A stretch of 64,000 nt of DNA from Rhynchosporium graminicola (GCA_900074885.1 FJUW01000042.1:338015-402014); one strand, 5' to 3'; counted from the stretch's first letter, positions 47,500 through 60,010 are shown. Notes: generated from the sequence alone by a model not told the origin. Numbers and translations: made by a program.

Positions 47500-47865
47500 A
47501 ATTGAGCATGGACTTCAACTAGGCCCTCATAAAGGCTTCAAAAGTTTTTGTCCCCGGTCATTGGAGACGCGGTCTTCAAAGGTCCTAGGCACATCTAAAA
47601 TCCTCATGGATTACCTTGCTGGATAGTTTTCGATAAGGGTATAATCCGGGACGTAGCAACGCTGCTTGCACACATACATCCTTCATGTTTCACTCTTACC
47701 AGAAATGAGTATGAAAGTTCTTACTGAACTTCAGGTCTGGCAGACGGCATCTTGTATGATTACGGTGTGTAACAAAAGAATAGTTTAAATCAGAATAATA
47801 ATACATTAATCCAAGCAAAATAAAGTTGTGCCATGCAATAGTCACAAGTCCTAACGCAGTGATGC
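47500..47865. other. 3' flank of the homeodomain gene
   Basis: About 370 bp with no gene. The end is AT-rich and may hold the polyadenylation region. Confidence 0.4.
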
Positions 47866-47993
47866 GACAAGTCAAGCTAGGTTAAATTCAAATAAAAGTC
47901 AAATCAAAGTCATGTCCAAGTCAAGTCAAAGTCAACTCAGACTCAACTCAGACTCAATTCAAAGTCAAAGCAAGTGAAAATCAAAGTCAAGTC
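47866..47993 (+). repeat. Degenerate AAGTCAA/ACTCAG minisatellite
   Basis: Roughly 15-20 imperfect copies of a 5-7 bp unit (aagtcaa, actcaga, aaagtca) run for about 130 bp on the plus strand, strongly purine-biased. Non-coding. Confidence 0.75.
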
Positions 47994-48627
47994 AGGAGAA
48001 GAACGCATCAAACGCGATTCTCAAATTCAGGAACTTGCATCGTTCGAGGACCGGAGCAAGCTCCGAAAGCTCAAAAGCTGGCTCCACCAATCCGTGCCAT
48101 TCAACGACGCAGAGAGGTCGCACAGGTAAGCACACCAGGCCGCTAGAGAGAAGATTAGATGACTCGACGCTGCTAGGAACTTGGAGCTTTCCACCACGTT
48201 TCAGGCAGGGTAAGTTTGCTCCTCTCGCCTCGGCCGCGACGCGCAGGTCACGGTTTTCTGGTAAATGCAAATCTTGGTACCGAGAAGATGGAGGGATGGG
48301 ACGGAGGTGTGCCTGGCTGAGGGGATGAGGGAATGACAAAGTCTGGATGTCTTTGGTGGCGTGTGCCGAGAGACGGCTGAGAGGGCGAGAGGGAAAGGGG
48401 GAGAGGGGACGAATGTGGATTTGTTGGCACACGCGGCGACTTTGTCAATTGAGGCGCGAGAGAGGCTGTGCTTGTCAGGTTTATTGGAAGGTCCTGTCAG
48501 CTCATGTCAAGTTATGCAGAGGCCAGAGATCATGTTACGACGAGGACCTGGGGAGTGGCTTGGCGTGGGTTGCATTTGGTGGTTTGTTTTACGAATCAGG
48601 GAGGAAACAGGGGGTAGGGCTTTGGAA

Positions 48628-48645
48628 TAGGTAGGTAGGTAGGTA
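48628..48645 (+). repeat. (GTAG)n microsatellite
   Basis: About four copies of a 4-bp unit. Confidence 0.75.
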
Positions 48646-48696
48646 AGTAACAGTTTGTTGTTGATATGTGCTGAGGCGTTGGTGCACGTCTCAGGG

Positions 48697-48720
48697 GAAG
48701 AAGAAGGAGAAGAAGAAGAA
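48697..48720 (+). repeat. (GAA)n microsatellite, interrupted
   Basis: About eight GAA units with one interruption; purine-only tract. Confidence 0.75.
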
Positions 48721-51700
48721 AGGGGTTGAAGGATGGCTGTGAGGTTCTCCTGCGTGCACACTTTCCATGCACTTACTACACTGCAGCCGTAACTATGTCA
48801 TACCAAGGAAGTGGTGTAGGGTGGCTATTTAGGATTCACTCGGATCCTCTATGGGTGTCTACGGTACTGAGTCTATTGATTTGTTATTTTGGGGGTCAAG
48901 GTTGCGGTCTGGTAAGGAGCGAGAATCTGAATAGAGCCGAGCTAAAACGAAACAGCTTAGAAATGAAACTCGCTGTTCATTCTGACACCGGGTGACATAT
49001 TTTTCGAGAGGTCAGACTTTTGACTTTGAGATGGGATGGGATGGCTCGTGGTTCTGGAACGTGTTTCTGGAATGTGTCTGAGCGGGATGCCACAGTGCGT
49101 CTACTAGAGTTCCTTGTCGTCCAAAATGTACCTTTCTGAGGAAACAAAACATGATACGAAATTCCCCCACAAGATACAGCAACAGATCTGCAATATTCTC
49201 AACCCAAGCCCGCTTTACTACGATTTCCACTCTCCAATTCCCAGCCCCCAGCTTTGAAATCCCAAACTTCTTCTGTCACCTAATGAAGCCTCCGAGCGGG
49301 ATGACAATTGACAGCTGTCTGGGGTCAGTCAATAGCACGTGGACCAGGTATCTAGAGGTAGAACTAGACCTAGATCCAGAGCCAGCCCGCGGCACTCAGG
49401 AGTTCGAGCTAGCCGTTCCGAATAACCGAGTGATAGACACCACCTGGGCAGGCAACTCAGCTGCCAGCGCCAGTGAGCGGCATTTACGATTAGAGCTCTT
49501 TTTGACAGACGCCAGACGCCAAAGCTGCTATATCTGGGAAACCGAGGGACGATCGATCGGCAGGAGGTAGGTAAACGTGCCTAGAGATGCTGAGGCTGGG
49601 GTTGAGACCAATTCTTGGCAGTCTACTGATGGGCCTATGTGTTACTAATTCGTAGAAAGATCTGTCAAGCGGAAATTTCCTCAAGGCTACGCATAGGTAC
49701 ATGTTGGACACGTGAAAAAAGGCAAACCGACACAGAAGAATCATAGCAGTAAATCTTTGATGTCTTACTCTCTGATAGAATAGATATCTGGTATTAATAT
49801 GCAAGGAAAGTGGGCAGAAAATCGTATCATTGCAGGCCGGCAACTCTTGGAGGGTGCACAAATCTTTCATCCTTCATAATGATTACGCCATAGATACCTT
49901 ATGTTACTCAAAGCAGAAGAACACGCTTGGGCGGGATTTTATGCTCGGGTCATGCCTCTGACAGCTGCACTTGCAAGGAAGCTCAGCGTGGTAAGAAAAA
50001 GCAACACTATCGTGAACTATTGTTTTTCCGTCATTATATGTCAACCAGGGTAGAGAGTCCATAGGTTTCAAAGATGTGGTCGCCTACTTGGACAGCTCTT
50101 ACCTAGCCCTTTTCCTAATAAAACTCTTTCATCTATGTGTTCGTTGTATTTTCCTAAAGCAAACAAGCTTGCGAACAGACATGGCTTTGATGTGTCAGGT
50201 GTGCAAAAAGCAAATACGCCAGCTACCCCACTAAAGTGATCTAAAGGGTCCACAAGATGATTTGCAAATAGGTCAAGCCACATACCTTAGAAACGCTGTA
50301 TGTCAAGCATCTTAGACCGGTAGTAACGAAGTTGGCATTCGTGGACCCTAAATCTGACTTGTCATCTCCGCGGAACGTGGTCATATGTACTCTCGGGCTC
50401 AGCCTTATGGTCACGTTGAAGAGGCGCAGCGCAGCACTTGAACCATATAATTTTGGATAGATATCCAACATTGTTATCAAATATACGTTGTAGATTTCCA
50501 TAGGCCAGACGAACCCGAGTATGAGATAGCGTGGGAGACATCAACAAGCCGTAATAAATCTCGCTTACAGATTTCTCGTACAAATAAGCTTTAGGAACAA
50601 TCACTTAACATAATCCCTGACGCGCATCACACCATTCATAAAGCCGGGAGATCTGGAGAGAGCTCTAAAATTCGGATCTCGCTCCATCGCCTCGGCATCA
50701 CAAAACACCGCGAAGTACTCGAGGGACTAGAAAATCTACTTTACGAAAATACGAATTACACCTCCACAAACTCCTCAAGTCTAGCGCTGCAAATCAAGCC
50801 GCTCTGCAGTCAACTCCAACACGTCGATCAAGCACGAATCGTGCGCTTCAGCCACATATCTCCACACACAGTCCGTGCAAAAATTCAGGCTGCTCGTTCG
50901 TGCGACATAAATTCCGATCCGTCTTTTCAGGTGGACAGACTTTTGTTTCCCGTTTGTATCATGCCGATGTCCCGGCTTCGCAGTTGATCCCGATCTGCAA
51001 ACCTGCACGTCTCTCGGGACCCGAACTCGCCGAAGGTTTTGTGAAGGCCAAGAAGGTAGGTAGGTAAACGAGCGGGCCGAGAGCGCCAAGACTAGGTGAG
51101 TGGTGGCGGGGCGGAAGATTAAGACCTTCCGCTGCTCTTGGCGAGTGGACGAGTGTTACAAGTCAGCTTCCTATTCCAAGCTTTACAAATGTATGCGCAT
51201 GTCAAGAAAGTGTTTCTGTATCTGGGAAATTACATAGATGTGATGGGAGTTGTAGCCATGACTAATATCTCTATAAAAAAGAACTAGAGACAAAGAGCAA
51301 GGGTCAAAGATATGCGATCAACGAGCCAAGATCATTTCCTTGCTTGTGGAACGAGCCCTCGGAATAGATGAAAAATTGTATAGAAGACTAAGGAGAATAT
51401 CTTTAATCTCAAGGCTTAGCTTGAACGGCCAGGTTTCCAAAACTTGCTGTGCAGATTGCAAATCAGCGTTGTAGCTTCCTCCGACCGGAATGGTCATCCA
51501 CGCGCGTACTAAGCGAGCAAGGAAAAAACATTGCAAAGGTTTACAATTCCAATAATCACCTAAGGAGACCCTACATGTGTTGAAGTAGCTTAACTGTAAA
51601 TCAAATGGGAAGAAATTTCAAGTTCCGATTTGCAGATCTCTTGCGTTAATAGCTGTGAATAACATCCCTCGTCTGATCTAATTACCCCATCCGAGTGGCC

Positions 51701-51763
51701 GATTCATTACTGCAACACCACTTATCCGACGGATCTCGTGATTGAATACCAACCTTCAACTCA

Positions 51764-52821
51764 TCAAAAAGGACTACCATGGAGCAGCTCCTGCTGACTT
51801 TGATCCCGTCTGTCCGGCGTTCTAGGAACCTGAGTCGGGTGTCGTGGTGTATCTCGTTGATGCCATCCTCGACGTCCTTCGGATACTCTATCATAGGTCA
51901 CTGGGCTTCCTAGAGTTATCGCAATGTCATCTAGATCTATACCTGTATCTCGGTTGGCAGAATGGGCCAGCTGCTTCTTCTTCTTCTTGGCCTGCCGTTT
52001 TCGATAGAGGAAGAACAATATCAGGAACGCGCTGATGACTACTGAGAGTACTCCAACAGTTATCCCTACTTTCGCGCCCGGTGTGAGACTATTAGGTGCT
52101 AAGGGTAGTGTGGTTACTGATGGAGATGGGTATGGAGATGAAGTTGAAGATGCAGTTGGAGAGGCAGATTCGGTTTCGAGTATGGTAGAGGTGGTTGAAG
52201 ACGCCTCCTTCGTAGAAGAAGTTCGTGATATTGAACCAGAGCTCGGAGATTTGGGCGCTGTTTGAGAGGATGTGGATTTTTGCGACGACAAAATAGGACT
52301 TGGCGTGCTTATTGGGGATCCAGAACCCGTGGGTACAGGTAAGGGATTAATCATTCGAAATACAGGAGATTCCGAGGACCCTTCCGACTTGGCATCCTCG
52401 GCTTCATAATGGAGCAAAAGATGGTATAATCGGCCAGCGACCAATTTCTCTGCGTAACTGCCGCCAAAAGTTGCTGTCCCGTTGTTCAACCACAAGGTAC
52501 ATGTTGTCACTTTGTCAACGATTGTAGTCCGCACACAGGCTTGAGGATCCACTATATGCTCCGTTAGTATTATTATCATCCGCTGGGAGAGTCGACTAGG
52601 ATATGCTACATACGTGGAAGTTCGAATCGCTCGAATTGATCACTGTCACCCACCACGAATAGAGAAGCTAGAGCTGTACCTTTAATATCTTGCCAGATAA
52701 ATGGTGTCGTTGCGTTAAAAGAAAAGGTGGTAGGAAATGAAGGATTGAAATCATTCTTGCCTACCACCCTTGGTGTATGGGCGAGGATCCCCAAGAGCGC
52801 GATGAAGCGCCTACGACCCAT
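51764..52821 (-). CDS. Secretory single-pass membrane protein with Ser/Thr-rich stalk, unknown function
   Basis: Two exons: 52821-52614 and 52551-51764, 331 aa. The 62-bp intron (GTATGT..ACTAAC..ATAG) joins ELP to LDPQAC. The N-terminus MGRRRFIALLGILAHTPRVVG is signal-like. An N-terminal domain of about 130 residues contains TPFIWQDIKGTALASLFVV and a Cys pair (QAC, TCTLWLNNGTA), followed by a Ser/Thr/Pro stalk, a membrane helix at about 230-251 (VGVLSVVISAFLILFFL) and a basic KRQAKKKKK cytosolic start with an 80-residue tail. The layout is common in ascomycetes and resembles Mid2/Wsc-like surface sensors, but no WSC or other named domain is seen. Confidence 0.75.
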
Positions 52822-53496
52822 TGTTCTGTCGAAATGATATACGCCAATGAGATTGAGAAGACATTGCGGACTTGAAGCAGTTCTTACAAAAATAATTATC
52901 AAGCAACTTTGAGCCTTGGGTTGGCGCGAATGCGATGCGAATAAAGAATGCTGCTTTGAGCTGCAAACGCAACCGGATCAGGACGCAAACGTTTGCCGAC
53001 GTCATTCAAGATTACCGAAAAGCTCAAGACGTTATAATATCGTTCTAACATATGTCAAAATTCATACGATTTCCTGCCACCAAAGACATTGATTCAGCAA
53101 GCCTTTGCCCTTGTCGAAGGGAGAGTTTTGCTGACTGGTCAGGTAGGACATATTTCTGGGCGCTCCTCGACTGCAATACATGCCACCGTACCTAGTTTCT
53201 CGTCTCCACCGAAACACTTATTTTCTTGATGTTCATCCGCAACGACTTACTATTTTCGAAAGACTTTCGATATCACCACTACGAGAGGTAGGAAACAGTG
53301 CCCTGGCCGTACAGCATGTCTTCCGAAAATTGCCAGACTTCTGATAACCAAGGTCTTATCCATGTAGATTATCTAAAGACCCCTCGGGGATTTTGGGTCG
53401 CTTTCTTGATAAAAGCCCTTTGTTGTCTTTGTATCTTGGGGAGAAACTTGACAAAACAATCCCGCACTGCACCGGGGACGAAGCTGGGCACAAATG
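52822..53496. other. Intergenic, 675 bp
   Basis: Promoter of the membrane protein on the minus strand, bounded on the right by the inverted-repeat element. A 67-codon frame (53298-53501) is unconvincing. Nothing else seen. Confidence 0.4.
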
Positions 53497-54301
53497 AATA
53501 AGGCCACAGCTAAATCGCCATAGGTGAATAGCTAAATCGCTATACGCTAGTCAAGCGAGCTGAAAGTGCGACGTGCATTTATTAGTACCAAGATTTATAT
53601 ATATAACTATGTAGACTGCATCATTGCCCACTTACACGAATTCATCAGCAAAATCATCTTCGACCCTGTATCCTGGGTAAATACCTCCTACCCTCCTAAT
53701 TACATTTCTCTAAATCGCTACTTCACTCGCTATAGTAGTATTTACTATACTATCTGAATAATATATTGATGCGATACTATGTATACACCCCCTCTCCCTA
53801 GATATACCTAGCTCAGACCTCCCGTGCCCTTTTTTACAGTATAAGCCTTCGTATTTTAATTGCAGTCGATGTTGAATTGTCTGAATAACCTCAATTATGG
53901 TCCTTAGCCTTAGGGGTAATCAGATAATTACAAAAGGTTTCATGATACCTAGCTCCCGATGTATGGTATTATCCTTACACCAAATAGGCGAGAACGAAGG
54001 AAATCAATAAGAGACCTCTTCTAGGACGTAGTACGCTGAGATGTTCAACAGAGCACAACTTCCGAAAAAAAAAAAAACTCCTCTACTCGCAAGAAGGGCT
54101 ACTGCTTCTTGGTAATATTTTCAATAGATTCTGATCTGTAGATATGAGAAGGTCGGTGTGCTCTTCCACGTCTCGATTTTGGTGTGCGGATACTACCCGT
54201 ACTGTTGAGCCTAGTACATATTTGTGGGAGGGGTAATTCTCTAGATGCACTCGCCAAGTCACTAGAATTTTAGCGTACTGCGATTTAGCTGTGGCCTAAT
54301 T
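53497..54301. mobile_element. Non-autonomous DNA transposon (MITE-like) with 22-bp terminal inverted repeats
   Basis: The left end (53497-53518) and the reverse complement of the right end (54280-54301) share 21 of 22 bases, with core GGCCACAGCTAAATCGC. The word CTAAATCG recurs inside at 53532 and 53710, like subterminal binding repeats. The interior is AT-rich with no transposase frame, so it is either a MITE or a decayed, RIP-affected element. A (A)13 run lies at 54065-54077. A solo end occurs at 28020. Superfamily is unclear; a TA target site is possible but not proven. Confidence 0.75.
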
Positions 54302-55853
54302 AAATTCACTCACTACCAATTCACCCACGAAGTGAAATCTAGTGACTGCTTTCGAAACGGAAAATTATACCTGCCCATTGTCGTTGATTTAATCTGGGAA
54401 ATGAATTGAGGAAATTTTCGCAACTTTATAAGATTATGCCTTACAGGAGGGGGAAACTCGCTTGATTTCAAGAAGATGGAGGGAGGGGCATACTCGGTTT
54501 CTCTGCGGGTCTGAACCTGACAGGGCTTCCATCAAGGGTCGATTATAACCAAATATGCCCTGCAAACTCACTATGGACAGGCTCAGACCCACGGAGAAAG
54601 CGAGTAGATGCCTCATGACCTTCCGATCGTCGTCATTTAGCATGCATAGATAGGTCAATCACTTAACTTTTGAAATCTGTTTCAAAGCCAACTAGCTCTG
54701 AAATTCTAAGTATCCCAATCATACTTTGGAGATGATTACGTATGAACAATTTCGTTTGCCACTAAGACCAAGATCCCCTCGAGTTTCGCAGCTTCTCCGT
54801 TAAGTGTCCAGGCCGATAATAGAATATATTGAAGTTCGACATATTTTTTCAATGTTCATGTACGTTGCGGGATGCACTGAGTGCATTGAGACTATCAATC
54901 CCGAGGTAACTTGAGCAGCATGATCAAACCGAGCCCGAATCCGATACAATGCGGAGTATCTCCGTATAAAAAGTATAATCGATCAAATGGTCCGCCAAAT
55001 CCATCATCTGAAATCATAGCCCGCGGTAACTTTACCAAACAGGGCTAAGAGGGTCGAATTACTGCTCAAGCATTATATGCGGACATTTGAATCAATTTGT
55101 GGGACAGGTCGCAAATTAGTGCAAGTACATAACATTTCGGTGCCTGAATATCGTTTCGCTGGAGACGCATTTGCCCTCCTGGCCTCAATTGGTGCGCATC
55201 CACACCATAAAAAGGCCAGTGCGGGGTATGTGCAACATACAGGTACTACCTGCCTCTTTCAATGCAATATTCCAGCTGATCAAATTTCTATTCCACATGT
55301 GAATGTGATCAGGAATAAATCCAACTTCTCGTGTTTTAATTAATGGAAAGAAGCTTCCCCCACAAATCGATGTGCTAGGAGGAATTTAGTACCGAGCTTA
55401 CGGAAGCGAGTCAGTCAGTAACTGCGAATTATCCCTCCTATCACTGAAAGAAACAAACTCAAAATGTACTACATCTGTTACCTTTTAGTGTTTCCCTATA
55501 ATCTTTATATTGCTGACATGGTTCCGAAGCCAGCGGGCAGAGTATCTTACGACGCCTCAGTACTCTCTAACTTTGTTTCTCCTTCTGCTTCAGGCGAATT
55601 ACGGCTTATTAAAATTAACGGAATAATATGTCCCGCCTGAGAATTCTAATGAGTAACGAAATTAGAGACATCTGAAGATACTTGTGCAAAGGGGTGAGTC
55701 GTTCATTTCTGAAGTATAAGTTTGTGTAGAGTTAGAAATCCTTTCTCAATCAAACCCACACCTTCAACGTCTCATCTGTAAGTGTCGTCGCCCACGATGT
55801 CGCTCATGTAACAAATATCCAACTGACTATTACAGTGAACGTCTTTTGGCAAG
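54302..55853. other. Intergenic, 1.55 kb, upstream of GH43
   Basis: No gene recognised. Just before the GH43 start there is a plausible 5'-UTR intron (GTAAGT at about 55780 to TTACAG at about 55834), which suggests a transcript leader. Confidence 0.45.
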
Positions 55854-57242
55854 ATGCATCCTTCCAGTTCGCTCCTTAAGAATTTCAATTGCGTGGCGGC
55901 GGCATGCGTCTTCCTCAGCTCTCAGCTAAGCAGCCACGGGTTTGCAAGAGCAGATAATCCATTCGTACAAACCTTCTACACAGCAGATCCAGCGCCGTTG
56001 GTTTACAATGATCGAGTCTATGCTTTCCTGGATCGCGATAACGATGGAGCCAAAAATTTCGACATGACCGAATGGCGTCTATTCTCGACTGCAGATATGG
56101 CAAATTGGCAGGATCATGGCACTGTGGCCTCCCTGAAAACGTTCGCTTGGTCAAATCTGAATGCTTGGGCTCCTCAAGTCATTGAACGCAACGGCAAATT
56201 CTACATGTACGCACCATGCCGCCACAATACAGGTCAGATGGCCATCGGCGTCGCAGTTAGTAATAACGTTACCGGCCCGTTCATTGACGCCCTGGGCAAA
56301 CCACTCGTTGAGAATGGCGAAATTGATCCAACCGTCTGGATTGACGATGACGGCCAGGCGTACTTGTACTGGGGAAATCCGGACCTGTGGTACGTGAAGT
56401 TGAATGCAGACATGATCACATACAGCGGAACTCCAGTCAAAACCTCGCTCACGGTCGCCGGATTTGGCCCACGAACGAAAACAAGCACCACACGCACGAC
56501 AGGCTTCGAAGAAGCACCTTGGGTCTACAAGCGTAACGGTACGTACTACATGACCTACGCGGCGAACTGCTGCTCTGAAGACATTCGATACTCGACGGCA
56601 CCTACCATTACCGGACCTTGGACATATAGAGGTGTGATTATGGACACAGCAGGCTCGAGCTTCACCAATCATCAAGCCATAATCGACTTCAAGGGGAGCT
56701 CGTACTTCTTCTACCACAATGGTGCCTTGCCAGGCGGTAGCGGCTACCAAAGATCAGCGTGCGTCGAACGATTCGTGTACAACTCCGACGGCACTATTCC
56801 GACTATTAAGATGACCACAGCTGGACCTCCTCAAGTCGGCACACTGGATCCGTATGTGCGGCAAGAAGCCGAAACTGCCGCCTGGTCCTATGGCGTTGAG
56901 ACGGAAGTCTGCAGTGAAGGTGGAATGGATGTAACAAGCATCGACAATGGCGACTACGTCAAGGTCAAAGGTGTCGCCTTCCGTACCGGCACTCAAACTT
57001 TCTCGGCTCGTGTGGCTGCAGCAGCTGAAGGTGGTGTGATCCACGTGAGATTGGGAAGTACTACAGGGACTCCAGGGACTTACATCGCAACCTGCAATGT
57101 TCCTGCAACTGGAGGATCGCAGAAATGGCAGACCGTTACCTGCCCTGTTACAAAAACTCTCTCCGGAACTCCAGACTTGTACTTCGTCTTCAATGGCAGC
57201 GGGTTCAGTTTCAACTGGTGGAGGTTTGATATGACTGCCTAG
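55854..57242 (+). CDS. Secreted GH43 glycoside hydrolase with C-terminal CBM6
   Basis: A single exon of 462 aa. The N-terminus is signal-like, with likely cleavage around residues 27-33. The GH43 five-bladed propeller carries its three acidic residues: Asp45 in FYTADPAPLV (general base), Asp158 in EIDPTVWIDDDGQAYLYWG (pKa modulator) and Glu220 in GFEEAPWVYKRNGTYY (general acid). A CBM6-type beta-sandwich follows from about residue 335 (QEAETAAWSYGVE, then SIDNGDYVKVK, and a final FNWWRFDM). GH43-CBM6 enzymes act on arabinoxylan or arabinan side chains in plant cell walls, outside the cell. The lack of introns is unlike the neighbours; that is common in the family and does not by itself prove transfer. 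Exact specificity cannot be read from sequence alone. Confidence 0.92.
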   Translation: MHPSSSLLKNFNCVAAACVFLSSQLSSHGFARADNPFVQTFYTADPAPLVYNDRVYAFLDRDNDGAKNFDMTEWRLFSTADMANWQDHGTVASLKTFAWSNLNAWAPQVIERNGKFYMYAPCRHNTGQMAIGVAVSNNVTGPFIDALGKPLVENGEIDPTVWIDDDGQAYLYWGNPDLWYVKLNADMITYSGTPVKTSLTVAGFGPRTKTSTTRTTGFEEAPWVYKRNGTYYMTYAANCCSEDIRYSTAPTITGPWTYRGVIMDTAGSSFTNHQAIIDFKGSSYFFYHNGALPGGSGYQRSACVERFVYNSDGTIPTIKMTTAGPPQVGTLDPYVRQEAETAAWSYGVETEVCSEGGMDVTSIDNGDYVKVKGVAFRTGTQTFSARVAAAAEGGVIHVRLGSTTGTPGTYIATCNVPATGGSQKWQTVTCPVTKTLSGTPDLYFVFNGSGFSFNWWRFDMTA

Positions 57243-58448
57243 AGGTAGCCAGCGACTAAGCAACCCTCGATGACGAATTCATACTCTTCTGGTCTGACCA
57301 CCACTTCCTGTCGTCCTTCGTCAGGAAATTGTTCGGTGTTGTAATGGCAAACTAGTTGAATTGGATGGGCAGGTTCTATGTGTTGCTCACAAGGAAAATG
57401 CAAACCCCTCAACGAGTACTATTTACAGTGCGTGAGTTCAATTATACCTGTTGTAATTTTCTTGCCAAGTCGACAGAGCTGTTCGGTCTGGCTATAAAGA
57501 CTAAAACTGGAAAGACTGAAAATCAAAGTCCCAAGAACATTCTCTGACTCAAAATTCCGCTCGAGAATATGGCTTGGAATATTATGTGTTGGAATGAAAA
57601 TTTTGTAAATGATGATGATAGTCATCATTGACCGACAGTGATGAGCTGAAAGCCAATCACCTGAGCCGCCTGAAGAGCATAGTGACGTGTCTAGCTAGGG
57701 TCTCAATCTACGGACACAGCGCCTGTAGGAAACAACTTCAAACCCAGCGGCGTCGTGGCTTCTCCGCAGCCAGTCTTCCTCGCCGATTCTCCACAGGCCG
57801 GACAGGGCAACAACGATCGTGACAGTAACAAAACAGTAAGGGTAAGCAGTACAGACATATGGCCTGAAGCCGATAATCCATGGTTCCAAGTGGGACCGTA
57901 CTCACTCTCGTAGGCCAAATTTTGTAACTGAGTCTGGCCAAAACGCAGCGTAAGGTCCAGCGTCATTTGAAAAGACTTGATAGCCTAATACCTCTCGACG
58001 TTGCAGATGTTATGACTATATTGATCATGACCGACTTGATAAATAACTCGAGGAAACTTCACAATGCTTCAGTCTCATTGGTTGCATACCATGAAGAATA
58101 CGAACTTCTTCTCTGCACTTGCTAGGATGATGATGAAGAAACACGTAGACCTATCCGTTTATAGTACGTGTTCTTTTGCGCTCAGACTCACAGGTTGGCT
58201 ACTCAGATAATTAGAAAGAACTGGATTGCACCATCGAAAAAAAACATGGAAAATTCAGATGGGCCAAAGTTTGATTGTTCGTGAAAACGGCTGCTTTCAT
58301 ATGAGTACGTCTAACGAATAACCATTCTCCGTAGTATCAAATGCACCCCCAATCTTGTGAACCCCACATGCTAAACCAATCATTCTTTCCAGTTTCCGAT
58401 ACCACTACCATCTAATGCTGCTCACGATTCCGCTAATGCAGAGCAAAG
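57243..58448. other. Intergenic, 1.2 kb
   Basis: Between the GH43 stop and the stop of the next minus-strand gene. Three overlapping frames of 64-87 codons at about 57700-57960 on the minus strand contain one hydrophobic stretch, but no start or splice logic supports a gene. Confidence 0.4.
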
Positions 58449-59195
58449 TCATGATAGGTAGCTTAGGAAGATGCGTGGTCCTTTGTAGCCAGGATTTGCC
58501 TTCTTGTATGCCTCCATCTGGGCCTGTGCCCGCTCCATGAGGAGTGTTTGATATCTTGTGGCAGCAACCGTCGATGTGGTGCTATCGATTACGCCAGCCC
58601 ATGATTCCAAGTTGCTGAAACCTTCCATATCCGACCTTTGTTCGCGGAAATGAGGGTAAAGAGCTGAACCCCCTGTGGCAAGGTGCTTGATATCTCTGAA
58701 CCACATCTGCCTATACGCAGTCTTCGAACTCTCCCACGGGGCATTGAAAGACTCGGTTCCGATTTTATCAAACGCACTGATGCACACTGTAGTGCCATCA
58801 GCGCTGTATCGAATGACGCTACCAGATCTTGCAGGCAGGGCATCTCTGTTATATTTGAGATAAGCCTTTCGCGAATCAGAGCATGCTGAAAGAAGAGGTA
58901 CACGGAGATCCTCGACGTGTTCTCTCGGGTAGTCTGGATAAAGGTGGAAGACAAGATTATTACCAGACTTCATCGTCACTGATTCGAAGCTCCAATCGAG
59001 GAAGAGGATCTGGCCTGTTTGATTTGGGAGAGCTTCCTCGAAAATCATGCGCCGTGATTCGAGTGTGAGTTTCGGAAACAGGTGGAATTCGGATGGAGTT
59101 TGGCAGGTAGTCAAGCGGGAGCTAACGACCGAGCTGTTGATTTTCTGCAGGTCATCGCTGGCAGCAACCATTATCGGAGCTCCAGGGAGGTCCAT
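58449..59195 (-). CDS. 2EXR-domain protein
   Basis: The ATG at 59195 has a strong context (A at -3, G at +4) and gives 248 aa (MDLPGAPIM..). The frame extends upstream to a weaker ATG at 59318. The 2EXR domain starts FHLFPKLTLESRRMIFEEAL and continues with LLSACSDSRKAYLKYN and SGSVIRYSADGTTVCIS, in the same order as its neighbour at 60 kb. The first ExR is present; in the second the Glu is Asp. C-terminal half: MWFRDIKHLA, FSNLESWAGV, as in the neighbour. The function of the family is unknown. Tandem duplication with the next gene is likely. Confidence 0.75.
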   Translation of the reverse strand: MDLPGAPIMVAASDDLQKINSSVVSSRLTTCQTPSEFHLFPKLTLESRRMIFEEALPNQTGQILFLDWSFESVTMKSGNNLVFHLYPDYPREHVEDLRVPLLSACSDSRKAYLKYNRDALPARSGSVIRYSADGTTVCISAFDKIGTESFNAPWESSKTAYRQMWFRDIKHLATGGSALYPHFREQRSDMEGFSNLESWAGVIDSTTSTVAATRYQTLLMERAQAQMEAYKKANPGYKGPRIFLSYLS

Positions 59196-60010
59196 TGTTG
59201 AAGTCTGAGATGGGAGCAGTTTTAGAAGGTGAGATCCGCGTGTCTGAGCGAAGATTGGTCGAGCAGAGCGTGTAGTGATGTTGCGGCAGAGACACTTGAA
59301 GATGAAGTTGGTGTGCATGTACAGCAAAGAAGATGTTAGGTATGACTGAAGACGGCTTCTTCAATCGTAGAGTGGTAGATCCGAGTCGGACCTTCTTTGA
59401 AAATGGTCGTAGTGGCCAGAGATTGCAGTGTCGAAGGCCGCACTCTGCTGTGGGGTCGCGAAGTCGATTAAAGGTGTTCATCAACCACGACATGCGAAGC
59501 CAGCGAAGATGCGCTTGATGTTGGCTCGTGATCATATCGCGTCGATTTGTATCAATTGCTGAGTGACTAGAAGTGAAAGGAGTAGTTAAGACCACGTAAG
59601 AGCCAGACCTACGAAATAGGGGAAGAAGTGAATAAAGATAACACGGAATACCAAAATTCTTCTTTGGAGCAGATTTGAGGTAATCAATAAGAATATGCAT
59701 CTGCCAGGTATATTGTGACATATTTGTACGCGCATTCTTAATATTGGAAACTTCACCGACGACGTACACCACACTTGAAGTCCTTTTGCTGCAGAAAAAT
59801 CAGTGTCTCGCATTCACTCACTTTCATACGACATGGGAATGACAAATTGTATTTTACGCTATCTCATGTCATCCAGCAACCAGATGGAAAAGTTATGCAG
59901 CTATCACAACGCACGTACGCACAGCTCAGTCCGGTTGAAGCGAAAGCATCTAAACCGCCAAGTCCCCTGATTCCCAATTCCCTCGATTCATCCTCCGACT
60001 AAACATCCGT
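59196..60010. other. Intergenic, 815 bp
   Basis: Between two minus-strand 2EXR genes. Frames at 59586-59813 and 59333-59518 are unconvincing. Nothing else recognised. Confidence 0.4.

Larger units (their letters stand above)
47994..51763. other. Gene-poor region, 3.8 kb
   Basis: No gene could be supported. The largest frames (146 codons at 47992-48432 minus, 139 codons at 49151-49570 plus) overlap other frames and have no domain likeness. Short GTAG and GAA repeats occur at 48.6-48.7 kb. Confidence 0.4.

Noticed and set aside
47992..48432. 146-codon minus-strand frame
   Set aside because: Proline/serine-rich translation of a purine-rich region, overlapped by several other frames, no homology-like blocks.
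57700..57966. Three overlapping short minus frames with a hydrophobic stretch and Cys pairs
   Set aside because: Mutually exclusive frames, no good start context or intron partners; chance hydrophobicity is likely.
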